A stretch of DNA of 64,000 nucleotides from NCBI GenBank assembly GCA_036940085.1, contig JALLBK010000105.1, forward strand, positions 1 to 64,000, in the 5' to 3' direction. A model generated the notes under the pieces. The model was not told the DNA's origin and ran no database searches. It saw only the letters and a program-made list of their open reading frames with translations. Source of the DNA: Discostella pseudostelligera (lineage: Eukaryota > Bacillariophyta > Thalassiosirophyceae > Thalassiosirales > Thalassiosiraceae). Below, one piece after another: positions 32,626 through 43,951 of the stretch. The translations under genes and the position numbers were made by a program. The number at the start of each line of letters is the position of its first letter. Position 1 is the first letter of the stretch.

Positions 32626-35600
32626 ATGACAAAAGTAAACGATAAATATCCCAAACTTCCTCGGAAGCTATTTGCTTACGACGAAGTAGAACCCAAACCT
32701 GCCACTGAGCCACCGCTGCCTACTTCAGATGCGGCTCGAAATCACGTCCCTAATCCGTATCAAAACTCCAGACTCACACACGAGAAGATTGCCGCCGTCC
32801 GTGCCAAGGCCACCAACCCCATCCCGCCTAACCTCGATTATGCTCAGCCAAGGGACATGTATCCCGAATCTTTCCCGCACTTTGTACGTGGTCGGGACAG
32901 CGTCCGTCAATACATCACCTCTCTTTTCACCAGTCGCATTTCCATTTACGACGGAGCCATGGGAACGATGATTCAAAACTACTCCAAGAGGAACAAGCTC
33001 GAGGAGGAGGAGTATAGGGGCGAGCGGTTCGCTAACTGGACATGCAATATGAAGGGCAACAATGATCAGCTGTCCATCACGCAACCGCACATCATTCGTG
33101 ACATATACAAAGAATATTTAGAGGTGGGCGGATCGGACCTCATTGGCACCAATACCTTCTCATCTACGACCATTGCCATGGCAGATTATAAGATGGAGGA
33201 TTACGTGTATGAGTTGAACTACGAAGCTGCACGTCTTGCTCGTGAGGTATGTGATGAGGTAACAGCCAAGGACCCTAGCAAGCCTCGCTTTGTGGTGGGA
33301 GCCATCGGGCCAACCAATCGTACAGGGTCTATCTCTCCATCGGTGGAGGATCCTTCTGCGCGTAATGTGACGTTTGACGAGCTAGTGGATGCGTACTTTG
33401 AGCAAACCGTAGCACTGATGGATGGTGGAGCTGACATTTTAATTGTCGAGACCATTTTTGACACCTTGAACGCCAAGGCGGCACTCTATGCAATTGGTGA
33501 ATACTTGGAGATGAGTGGCCTGGATATTCCTGTGTTTGTGTCTGGAACTTTGGTAGATCAGTCAGGGCGTACTTTGTCAGGGCAGACAGGCGAGGCGTTT
33601 TATGCATCCATCCGTCATGTCAAGCCGATGTGTGTGGGTTTGAACTGTGCACTTGGCGCCAAGCACATGGCTCCATTTGTCGAGAGGCTTGCGAACTGCG
33701 TTGAGTGTTTTTTGCATGTGTACTCGAATGCTGGGCTGCCGAATGCCATGGGCGGATATGATGAAACACCTGAGGATATGGCCGATCAGAATAAGCTGTT
33801 TTTTGAGAATGGCTGGCTCAACATGGTTGGAGGATGCTGCGGGTCGACGCCGCAACACATCAAGGCTATTAAAGCAACGTCCGAAAATTACAAGCCCCGC
33901 AAGCTTCCTGATATTGGCCGTCCCAAGATGTGGCTGTCGGGCCTGGAGGACTTGGTAGTGGACGATGTTCATAATCATCTTGGTCTTCCATTTTTGAATG
34001 TAGGCGAACGTTGTAACATCTCTGGCTCAATTCGTTTCAAGAAACTGATGATGGCAGGTGATTATGGAACTGCAATGGATATTGCCAAGAAGCAGGTTGA
34101 GGATGGGGCCCATGTGATTGATATCAATGTCGATGACGGAATGTTAGATGGTCTCGCCGCAATGCAGAAGTTTGTTAAGATTGCAGTGACCGAGCCGGAG
34201 GTGGCCAAGGTTCCTTTTATGCTCGACGCATCGAAGTTCGAAATTGTGCTTGCTGGCTTGAAGTGGTGCCAGGGAAAGTGCATTGTAAACTCAATATCCT
34301 TGAAGGTTGGTGAGGAGCTTTTCAAGGAGCACGCAACTCTGTTGAAAAAGCACGGATGTGCCGTTGTGGTGATGGCCTTTGATGAAGAAGGGCAGGCGGC
34401 CACCGAATCAGAGAAAGTTAGAATCTGTAAGCGTTCGTATGACATCTTGGTGAACGATGTCCGTTTCCCTCCTGAAGATATCATCTTTGACCCGAATGTG
34501 TTGACGATCGGAACCGGTATGGAGGAGCACGCCAATTACGGAGTGGATTTTATCAATGCAACCAAAACGATCAAAGAAATTTGCCCGTACGTGAAAGTAA
34601 GTGGAGGCANACGGAGTGGATTTTATCAATGCAACCAAAACGATCAAAGAAATTTGCCCGTACGTGAAAGTAAGTGGAGGCATATCGAACTTGTCGTTTG
34701 GATTCCGTGGTGTAACGAAGATTCGCGAGTCCATCCATTCTGTGTTCTTGCAGCACGCCATATTGGAATCTGGGATGGATGTCGGTATTGTGAACGCTCA
34801 TGAAATGTTAATGCTTTCAGAAGTCGAGCCACATATCAGAGTTGCGTGTGAGAACTTGGTATTCAATAAGACTGCCGACGCAACTGATGTGATGCTTGAA
34901 TTAACGAAGAAGGAAAAAGAAAAAGCAGAAGCTTTGAAGAATGGTGGCGGTGGCGTTGCAGTTAAGCAGGTTTCATGGCGTGATTTGGATGTTACAAAAC
35001 GATTAGAACATGCCTTGATAAATGGTATCTCCCAATATGTTGATTCCGACGTCGAAGAGGCTAGGCAAAAGGCAGAGAGGCCCCTTCATATTATCGAAGG
35101 TCCTCTCATGGACGGAATGAATGTCGTTGGAGATTTGTTTGGTGCTGGAAAAATGTTCTTGCCTCAAGTTATCAAATCAGCTCGTGTAATGAAAAAAGCA
35201 GTTGCCTACTTGATTCCGTTTATGGAACAGGAGAAGAAGGATAAGCTGATTGCAGAGGGGAAGGATCCTGCAGAATTCGACGAAAGCGACGATTCAAATT
35301 ATGCAGGTACGTGTCACCTCATGTTGTTCTAATTTCTTTTCGGGAGAATGATTAGATACTGATCTCCCGCATCAACCCACTTCTTGTCAATATCCTTCAG
35401 GTAAAGTTCTGATGGCAACTGTCAAAGGTGATGTGCATGATATTGGCAAGAATATCGTCGCTGTGGTACTGGGATGCAACAACTACAAAGTTTATGATAT
35501 TGGTGTCATGTGTTCATGTGAGCTGATTCTTGAAAAAGCCAAGGAGTACAATGTCGACGTTATTGGTCTTTCCGGTTTGATTACTCCATCGCTGGACGAG

Positions 35601-37036
35601 ATGGTTGTTGTTGCTAAGGAATTGTCCAAGGGTGGTTTCAAGCAACCGCTTCTAATCGGGGGTGCCACCACGTCGAAAATGCACACCGCTGTGAAAGTTT
35701 CTCCTAATTACTTCACGCTAGAGCACCCTGTCATTCATGTATTGGATGCATCTAGATCTGTTACAGTTGTGTCGTCATTGCTTGGTGAAAATAAAGGAGA
35801 TTATGTCACCGACATCATGGAGGAGTACGATGAGGTAAGTATCCTGCACACAACTGGAAATTTGAGTGTGCCTTGATCTTACAACATCCAATCATCGTTC
35901 ATAAATTGCAGATGAGAGAAGATTACTACGCAGGACTAGAGGATAGATATTTCCTTACGTTTGAGCAGGCAAAGAAACAAAAGCTCGTCATAGATTTCGA
36001 TGACGCCCCTCCTGCGCCACGTCCGAATAAGCTAGGAGTCACAGTGGTGGATGATGTCAAGCTTGAAGATGTTGTACAGTACATCGATTGGGTGAGATAA
36101 ACACTGTCCTTCATTTTTTATTATTCACAGATAGAACCCCACTTCTCACTTCACCGAATTCGTTCGTAGAACCCATTCTTTCAAACATGGGAACTCCGAG
36201 GCCGTTATCCCAATCGCGGCTACCCCAAAATCTTTGATGATAAAGCTGTTGGAGAGGAGGCACGAAAGTTGTTTAATGATGCTCAAGCTCTGATGAAAGA
36301 GATCATAGCCAACAAAAGCATGTACTTGAAGGGCGTTGTTGGCCTGTTCCCTGCGAATCGCACCGAGGATGGCGAGGATGTTCTCGTCTACGCAAGTGAG
36401 GAAGATCGTGAAGCCGGGAAACCACTCGACAAATTTTGTATGCTTCGGCAGCAAGCTGAAAAAGAGAGCGATGATCCATATTTAAGTCAAGCAGATTTCA
36501 TTGCCCCAGCTGGTTACCAAGACTATCTCGGGATGTTTGCTGTTTCATGTTTCGGGTGTGACGCGCTTGTGACTAAGTACGAGAGTGAGAATGACGACTA
36601 CAACAAAATCATGTCCCAGGCTTTAGCAGACCGCTTCGTTGAAGCGTTTGCCGAATATCTTCATCGAAACATTCGTCTAGACTTGTGGGGTTACGCAAAG
36701 GATGAGAGTCTAAACGAAGAAGATCTTCTCAAGATAAAATATGTTGGGATCCGCCCAGCACCAGGATATCCATCACAGCCTGACCACACAGAGAAAACCA
36801 CAATGTGGAATGTCATCAAGGCTCAAGAGCTTGCGGGTATTGAGCTCTCGGAGTCATTATCTATGATGCCTGCGGCATCTGTTTCAGCGTTGGTATTTGC
36901 CCATCAACAATCATCCTACTTCGCTGTGGGGCAGGTAGGCAAGGATCAAGTTGAAAGTTATGCAGGACGTAAAGAAATGGAATTACCACTGTGCGAAAGA
37001 TGGTTATCTCCAATCCTCAACTACGAAAGGGATTGA
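32626..37036 (+). CDS. METH: Cobalamin-dependent methionine synthase
   Basis: MetH transfers a methyl group from methyl-tetrahydrofolate to homocysteine through B12. Exons: 32626..35306, 35401..35834, 35912..36091 and 36170..37036 (introns 94, 77, 78 nt). Domains in order: homocysteine-binding with Zn Cys in [10 protein letters not shown] and VGGCCGSTP; pterin-binding ([23 protein letters not shown]); cobalamin cap and binding with the His ligand in [23 protein letters not shown] and [16 protein letters not shown]; and the C-terminal AdoMet reactivation domain ([20 protein letters not shown]). An N at 34610 between two identical 72-bp blocks breaks the frame. Removing one block plus the N gives [14 protein letters not shown] and an intact protein of 1362 residues, a little longer than the usual about 1230-1265 because of the N-terminal extension. 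The break is therefore most likely an assembly artefact. Confidence 0.95.
34538..34682. repeat. Assembly scar: two identical 72-bp blocks flanking one N
   Basis: Bases 34538-34609 and 34611-34682 are identical and separated by N at 34610, as when two overlapping contig ends are abutted instead of merged. Collapsing them restores the MetH reading frame. Confidence 0.92.
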
Positions 37037-37732
37037 TCACAATCGTTCCATGATACTGGTTGACAGAGCACCAAATAATAATCGACATCACCCAATGATG
37101 TGATGGACGATGATGGTAGCAGTAACAATGAAGAATATTAGCTTGATTACTCTCCTCGTCTTCCGTCGTGCATGGTCTCGGTATCTACTTATCGCATGCA
37201 CTCTAGCAGACTCTAGCCCTAGACTTTTGATTTCACATTTCACTTCATTGTACTGCCACGTGGATGATTTCTCCGCGCTGCGATTTCCCGCCATAACGAG
37301 TGATCAAGATGTGGCTTCCCGCCAAGAATATCGTCGAAAGATTTGGCGGGAAGTAACCGCCAAATTATTTCCCCAGCACCCAGCACTACGATACTCAAAT
37401 AACCCCAGCTTCGGGACAATTGTTCTACGTAGGAGTAAGTACTTTCTATTGAGACGGAAGAGGAGGTAATTGCACTTACGTCAGATGCCTTCGATGACAT
37501 CATTTTGTTACTTAACGATTTATTTCAATTCAGTGTCGCATTCTCATTCTCATGTTGCCATGATGTCATCGATCATCCAGTTTTCTATGGTAGTTTCGCG
37601 ATGCTGGCTTCCTACTTCCGACATTCGCATGACCATCAAAATAATGCACCGGCTACCATAATATTACTACCGTCGCCTATCGCCCTTATCTCACTTGCTA
37701 TCAACTCAGCCAACAATCAAACTATCAACACG
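37037..37732. promoter_or_regulatory. Upstream region of the bZIP-PAS gene with E2F-like cluster
   Basis: TTTCCCGCCATA (37284-37295), TTCCCGCCAAG (37316-37326) and ATTTGGCGGGAAG (37341-37353) lie 380-450 bp upstream of the chosen start. The reading frame is open from 37505, but its first codon is TTG. Confidence 0.5.
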
Positions 37733-40700
37733 ATGCCGCACTCAAACAATTATTCAATCGGAAACGAGAGTGGAGGGCAATACCCCTCAGGTGTTAATGG
37801 CCCCGCGGACGCCCTGAACAGTGTAGTGCAATCCCAGTTCGGAGATAGCCATCCACCGCAGCAGCAGCAGCAGCAGAGTCATCAGGAAAAGAATCCGCCG
37901 ATCAATCCTTATCTGCAACACCATTCCTTTGCCAACACCCAGCAGCAGCCATCACAGCAGCAGCAGCAGCAGCAGCAGGTTCTTGCACCGCAGCAACAGC
38001 AACAGTTCCTTCCGGGTCCATTCTACACATTGCAGCAGCAACAGGCGTTCGCTCAGGCTCGTGCTCGTTTGGCCGCGGCGGCTCAGGCCCAACAGTGGCA
38101 ACAACAGCTGGCTCAAGTGCAGTTTCAAGCCCAGCAGCAGCAGTTACAGGGTGCAACCATCACAACATCACCGCCGCAACAGAATGTTCACTCGTTTCAG
38201 CTAGTGGGACAACATCAGAATTCCCAATCACAGCTTTCTCATTCTTCCTCTACACCGGCAGCTACTGTCGCGCTTGCCATGCCGCCGGCATTGAATTTTA
38301 CAATCAATGCATCTGAGCACGGCCCCGAGGCGATGGTGGCACCTGCTGCGGCATTGCATGCAACTAGTACACCATCAGCATCTTCGACTGGGGCAACAAC
38401 TTCAGCGCCTGCAGTGGCGGCCGAACCAACCAGGAGACGATTATCGGGTACCAAATCCCAACTCGCAGCCAAGCCTACAATCAACGACAGCAATACTAGT
38501 AGCACATCAATGAAGTATCATACTACAATGACAGCCTCAAAGAAGAAACAACCCGAAAATAATGCGCCCGACTCATGTGTTTCATCCGGCATATCCTCCT
38601 CGGCTGCCAAGTTAATAAAAAATGCCATGGACGAAAGTAATACTTTCGAAATACCGTCGGAGTCCAGCACTATGAATTACGCCGACGGAAGTGAGCCGAG
38701 CTATGCACAGAAGAAGCAATCGTCGCGAGATCGTAACCGCGAGCATGCACGGTGCACCCGTCTGCGCAAGAAGGCCTACGTCGATAAACTCAAGGAATTA
38801 GTTGACGGATTGCATGGCGAACGGAATGAAGATGCACGCAAGCGTCGTGCGGCGGTACAGCGTTTGGCCGAGGTGCAGGAATTGCGAAGGAAGGTTGTGA
38901 ATACGTTCTTGGAGTATCACTGTAAGTTTGAGAGTGATTATAACAAGTGGAAGTTGATTGTAGAAACTGGTGATGATGGCAATGCCGAGGAGGAGGAGTT
39001 CTGGATGAAGCAACCCGTTACACCGTACAGGAGCTTTCGAAGGTGTGAGATACAAAAGGTGAGATTTGTTTGCAGCGAGATTCGATCATACTGTATTGCT
39101 TGACTTCTCAATCACATTCTATTGATACGCGTTGTGATATAATTCTTTTGGCGCCGTCGTTTGCATCATCTAACAAATCGTTTCTTTTCGTTCTCGATGA
39201 GCAGGGGAGCCGCATTCTCAAAGGTATCGATGCATTGGTACGCGATTCTGCATCGATGGCCGTGATGATAGAAACAATCGGATCACGCAATCTCCGCTGG
39301 TTACAACGCAAACGAGACGATTTCCTAGGACAGTACTCATCGAAACGCAACCATCCCGAATCCTCGACGGCCGTTAACATGCCACGTACTGTGCGACAAA
39401 ATAGACAAACACAGCATGCCATATCGAGTTTGTCGTCATGTTCAGGGTCATCCACCGAATTTGGATCCAGCTCAGAGGAAGAACGGAAGTTGGCCCAACG
39501 TCGATCTACACCAGCCAATTCTACGGATGACATTCAGCAAGACTCCACTACCGCTGCAAAGAATGTCACCTCATCAAGTAGTAGTAACGACACGAACCAG
39601 CGGTTACTACAGCACCAAAGTTCTTCAAATGATTTTCACGACTACAATGCACCATCACTGCCTGATCCGCTTCCCCGATCCGTTGGGAGTAGTTCCAGCA
39701 TCGCTGACGGCATTGATTCGGATAATTGCGTCATGGGCATTAAGCAAATGAGCTCTGACTCAAGCTCCGGCGAGGACGAGAAGCCGAATACTGCAGCCTC
39801 TGAGGAGCTGCATCATCAGAAAAAGAGAAAGATTGGTAATAGTGGTCACAAGATTATCATGACAGCTGCTCGTGCCGAGGAATCAAATTGTGCGCCTGTA
39901 TCACAGCCGTCTATTGCTGCCGCCAATATGAACCTGCCTCCAAACATTGCACGTTCTGGCGGAATTTTCCATAACGTCAAGGTAATGACACAATCACGCG
40001 GGACAACCGGAATAAATGCTCAATTGCCAAACGGGCATGCCAATTTGAGCCGAGCCCCGGCGACAGCATTGCCTCCCTTTGCGGGCATTGGAAAGAGGAA
40101 GCAGCCACCAGCAACGTCCATGACATCCTCCATCAAAAATGTAAATCACATGGGCACGTCGACTACTGTGAGCCAACCTTCTAGACCTCCTCTGGCCAGA
40201 AATTCTGGTACCAACATTACCAGTGGTACCAGTCACCATAACGGAGGAAATATCAACAACATCAATTCCCACAATAACCGATCCTCCTCCAACTTTCGAT
40301 ACAATGGCAGCAGTGACCAAAATATTATTACTTTTGACTATAGTAGCGTCAGCTCCTCTCAACCGATGAACCGAGGTATCGAGGCCCATTATCACATAAA
40401 CGAAGATGACATGATCTTGACGGATGACGTATTAATGTGCCCATTCATTTTCCGTTCGCGAGAAGCAGTACGATATGGTGCTCTCGCAGAATGTGTCCAG
40501 CCCGGCATGTTACGTGCATGCTTCTCTCCCACAAGCAAATTGCGTAACATCGAAATGATTTTTGATGCCATGGGATTTTGTCAACAGCTCGAGAGAGCAA
40601 GCGGCAATGAAGGGATGGCCCATATCATCCCAAATAGTTTGGAGATGGCTCTAGCGCCCAACTCGGAGGAGGCACGCGTTATTACTTTATCAAAACCACC

Positions 40701-41010
40701 TTTCAAGATTGTTTACGTCAACGAACCGTGGACTGCCATAACGGGATATACACAGCTGGATGCCGAGGGAAAGGACCTGAGTATGTTGCATCGGGACCAC
40801 CAAAATTCGGGTGCAGGGGTAAGTAGTGGTGTGCCGCATAACGAGTATGCGAATGCAGCAAATGGTGTCTGTACAAGCGGAACGTACAGTCAATTTGATA
40901 TTAATGGACGGGAGCTTTTGAACTTCACGTGTTCGTACCCTCTTTCAAATTTGAAGGATGAGGTGACGCATATCTTGCATGTTTGTAAGGAATTGCCAGC
41001 TAGGGCGTGA
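37733..41010 (+). CDS. bZIP-PAS transcription factor
   Basis: Two exons (37733..39058 and 39205..41010; 146-nt intron, phase 0) give about 1043 residues. The N-terminal third is Gln-rich. The bZIP basic region is SSRDRNREHARCTRLRKKAY with the N-x7-R signature, followed by a zipper-like helix (KLKELVDGLHGE...AAVQRLAEVQELRRKVV). A long Ser/Asn-rich linker follows. Near the C-terminus a PAS fold is suggested by PFKIVYVNEPWTAITGYTQLDAEGKDLSML. The flavin-binding Cys motif of LOV domains (N-C-R-F-L-Q) is absent, so this is not an aureochrome-type photoreceptor. bZIP-PAS proteins are an expanded diatom group; what the PAS senses is unknown. Start ATG 37733 follows a TTG-opened frame; another in-frame ATG lies at 37601. 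Confidence 0.85.
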
Positions 41011-41260
41011 AGAAATCGTTATCATTGGGCTTGAGCAGATGTTATGTTACACTCACACACTCCGGATTCGCAGTAGCTTACTTAATTGCCGTTTGGGAAT
41101 GGAAAGCCACCCACTCAATTCCCTGAATGATGCATGTCTCCGAGTTCTATTCACATAGATTGCATAAAAAAATTGATAATTGATATGCACCTCTCATCTT
41201 TCATTTGTCGAACACCATATTATGCTTCGGCACTAATCAGTATTTGTCAATGAATTCCTT

Positions 41261-42019
41261 CTACTTCCCCACCGTGACAGATGCACAAACTACGACCATA
41301 TCATCATTTATGTCGCCAAGCTTCTCGATAGCTATTCCACTAGGTGCCACCATACCTCCATCTTGAGGGGGACGGGGGTGACAAAAAATTAGGGAAGATT
41401 CCTGCACGGGAATAATTGATAAGTTTCTTACACCTACCTTGCAACTCAAATCTAACGTCGCCGTAGGGGAACACTCTTGCAACTTCATGTAGGTCGAGAC
41501 CTTCTTGGTACTTTTGCGGAACCGCAAGTAACACATCTAGCTTTAGTGCATCATATCCTCCCTAATGTACCATATAATTCAGGTGAGAGGTATTGACCTG
41601 AAACCATCAATGAAATTTAATTCAGAAGTCGACCTATTACTCACCTCCGGAATTAAGCGTTTGATGGATGGAATGCTGTTGAACTCGATGGCATTTCTAC
41701 ACGCCCTTACAGCTGCCTTGGTGGATGACTGCCAAATCAAAGCAAAAAGAACACATCAATAATCCCGAGATACAATAGTGACGGCCAAAAAAGGAGGACG
41801 CCACCCACCTACCTGGCCATGAGAGTCATTCCCAAACCCCAACTCGATGAAGAAGATATATTCACTGCTGATTCTTTCTCTCTGACTGTCGAGGGGATAA
41901 GTAGCAGCCATCATGATGTGTCTCGAAGTGATCGTATCGTGAAAGCGGGTCGGTAATAGTGCCCCGGCGCGATGGCAAAGAGAAAATGCAAGTAGTAATG
42001 AGTTGAAGTACGTTGCCAT
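41261..42019 (-). CDS. Lin0512 family protein (TIGR02058-like)
   Basis: Four small exons (42019..41813, 41728..41645, 41540..41438, 41361..41261) with introns of 84, 104 and 76 nt, all frame-preserving, give 164 residues. The core matches the Lin0512 pattern: FFIELGFGNDSHGQ, then STKAAVRACRNAIEFNSIPSI, VLLAVPQKY and VFPYGDVRFELQ, ending DGGMVAPSGIAIEKLGD then VVVCASVTVG. The family is widespread in bacteria and algae and has no established function. An N-terminal extension of about 50 residues, hydrophobic at its start (YFNSLLLAFSL), may be a targeting sequence. Confidence 0.82.
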
Positions 42020-42820
42020 TGTCGCTAGTAGACAGAGTTGCCATGGACCATGGTGAATGGTGAGTGGTGATAGGTTGTTATCGCTTAATACTACTATGCT
42101 GAGTCTTCTAGCGCCGAGTTTCTCACCCCTACACGTGGAAGTGTATGGTTCCTACTCGGAGTCATCGCGGCGGTCCTCCAAGAGAAGCAACATGCTACGT
42201 GTCCGTCCGTCGAGGCGGTACCATACTTACGATCTTGTCTTAATGCTTCGCAAATCCGATATCTTCGAGTTCAAAGATGATATCGTGGTGTGATGGCGTG
42301 GTTGCGCCGTCACAAGATAAAGAGTAATACTAGTTCCATCATCAATTGGGAGAGATGATGATGAGGTCAGTGGATGGGGTAGATCCTTAAGGTTGATGGA
42401 GTGGGGGGTGGTCCATGCTAGTTGTGGTGGTGTGGTGCCAGAGCAATTGTGGTTGGTCATGGTCCGTGGTGGCGCACGGTATGTCCCGCCAAAACAGGGC
42501 TGGCACTCTCCCGCGAAAAATATGGCGGGCTCTTTGCATGGTACAGATTATCGTTCGGGTGGGGCACAAAATCAAATAAGACTGTTTCAGGGAAAACCCG
42601 CCCTCGAGAATTTGGCGGGAACATCTTAACGGACGAAAAATCGCCGATGTATTCAATCAAGCAAATTTTTAATGGTGACCATCATTAGAATTGTCTTCGT
42701 CCCATCTTTATACTTGTTCCAATGCAGGCCTTGGAACTTTGTCGTGGAAGGAGATCGGACTTCCCCCCCCCCCGATCCTCGCCGAAAACTCCTATGTAGC
42801 TTGAATAGTATGATACCCCA
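42020..42820. promoter_or_regulatory. Spacer with E2F-like boxes and the left arm of an inverted repeat
   Basis: TCCCGCCAAAA (42484-42494) and ATTTGGCGGGAA (42610-42621) are present. Bases about 42564-42622 are repeated inverted at about 43587-43640. C(11) lies at about 42766-42776. No gene is seen in this 800 bp. Confidence 0.5.
42564..42622. repeat. Left arm of an inverted repeat pair
   Basis: The arm matches the complement of 43587-43640. A 30-base core (about 42576-42605) is identical, the left arm carries an extra 5 bases near its outer end, and both inner ends carry an E2F-like box. Confidence 0.75.
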
Positions 42821-43369
42821 ATGAAAAGATCAGCGGCAGCAACAGTCGCGACAGCGACAGTGACAAGAATAGCGGCAACAGGGGCGACAGCGGCGACGGC
42901 TACAGTGGCGACGGCTACAGTGGGCAGCGGGAAGAAGAGAAAGAGAAATCCATCATCAACAATTACACATTGGGGGACTTCGACAAGGGAGGCAAAGGCG
43001 GCCATGTCCGATGATGAATTGTGCTGCTACTTCCAGCGTAGCCTTGCAGATTTGGATGCGTGCGGTCTCAACAAGTGCACCTGCCTAGACGTATTGAAAA
43101 ATTCACAATGTTGTGCTCTCATTGCAAAATATTTGGTTTGGTTTGAACGCAAGCGGAAGGAAGACCAGGATGGTTTGCTCGTAGATTGGTACAAGTATGC
43201 TTCCTCTGCTGGTGGAGGGAAAACACACATGTATGTCTTGCCGTACAAGATCGATTCAATTGCGGAAACAATTGATGATGAGAGCATGGGTATTTTGAGG
43301 CAGAGCAAGGTGCAACAGAGATTATGTTTGGCGGATGAGATCAGAGAGAACCATGCCAAGGAAGGCTGA
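42821..43369 (+). CDS. Unknown small protein lying between inverted repeats
   Basis: The ATG at 42821 gives 182 residues. Residues 1-35 are an Ala/Thr repeat (ATVATATV units), followed by a basic patch (GSGKKRKRN) that could be a nuclear signal. The rest looks structured: DELCCYFQRSLADLDACGLN, CTCLDVLKNSQCCALIAKYL, WFERKRKEDQDGLLVDWYKY and VLPYKIDSIAETIDDESMGIL. It has many Cys in the middle but no recognised zinc motif. No transposase motif is visible despite the flanking inverted repeats about 1 kb apart. Confidence 0.6.
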   Translation: MKRSAAATVATATVTRIAATGATAATATVATATVGSGKKRKRNPSSTITHWGTSTREAKAAMSDDELCCYFQRSLADLDACGLNKCTCLDVLKNSQCCALIAKYLVWFERKRKEDQDGLLVDWYKYASSAGGGKTHMYVLPYKIDSIAETIDDESMGILRQSKVQQRLCLADEIRENHAKEG

Positions 43370-43389
43370 GTGGGGTGGGTTTCGACGAG

Positions 43390-43502
43390 GCTTTTTCCCA
43401 CATTTGAATTAATTATTATTAGTCATGATGTATTATGGTAGCAGACGTCGGCTTTTTCCCACAACATTTGAATTAATTATTAGTTTATGGTAGCAGAGGT
43501 CG
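43390..43502. repeat. Tandem duplication (about 55-60 bp) after the small unknown gene
   Basis: Two adjacent imperfect copies (about 43390-43449 and 43450-43502) share GGCTTTTTCCCACA, ATTTGAATTAATTATTA and TTATGGTAGCAGA(C/G)GTC. The first copy has a few extra bases in the middle. Confidence 0.85.
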
Positions 43503-43564
43503 ATTTTTGGCTGGAAATTATTTCTTTCTTGATTTTATGAAAATCGTCGTCTGAGACAAGGGCG

Positions 43565-43802
43565 GTCTGTCCGTTTTAGTTTTTTCTTCCCGCCAAAATG
43601 CTCAGGGCGGGTTTTCCCTGAAACAGTCTTATTTTGTGGCTGGAGGCTTTTTGGCGGGAAAATCGCTGAAGCTCGCAGGAGATTATTTGGCGCGAGACTT
43701 GTTGACTCGACGAAGAACTCGCTCACCCCTTACACGTGGCAAAGATTTGGCGGGAGACTTCGTCAGATTCTTACACGTGGCGAAAAGTTTTGGCGGGAGA
43801 TA
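43565..43802 (+). promoter_or_regulatory. cpSRP54 promoter: five E2F-like boxes and two CACGTGGC G-boxes
   Basis: E2F-like boxes lie at about 43587, 43649 (TTTTTGGCGGGAAAA), 43685 (TTTGGCGCGAGA), 43744 and 43788. The last two each follow TTACACGTGGC by 3-8 bases, forming the same CACGTGG plus GGCGGGAGA module seen near Rpt3. An ACGGACAGAC motif (complement) is at 43565-43577. Confidence 0.6.
43587..43640. repeat. Right arm of an inverted repeat pair
   Basis: Reverse complement of 42564-42622 apart from small differences; see the left arm. It begins with the E2F-like box TTCCCGCCAAAA. Confidence 0.75.
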
Positions 43803-43951
43803 GAGTTGGAATAAGTCTACGTAGGAACCCATATGTTTTGGACGTCATCATCTTGCCGCGTCAGCCGCTCATCCCGCTCACCACAATCGACGCAACTTTC
43901 CATTCTATTTCATCGTACCGACGCCATCACCGTCAAATAATCATCTCTACC

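Noticed and set aside
34538..34682. True tandem duplication inside MetH
   Set aside because: Perfect identity, the single N between copies and restoration of frame on collapse point to an assembly error.
42821..43369. Transposase call for the gene between inverted repeats
   Set aside because: No DDE-type or other transposase motif is visible in the 182 residues.
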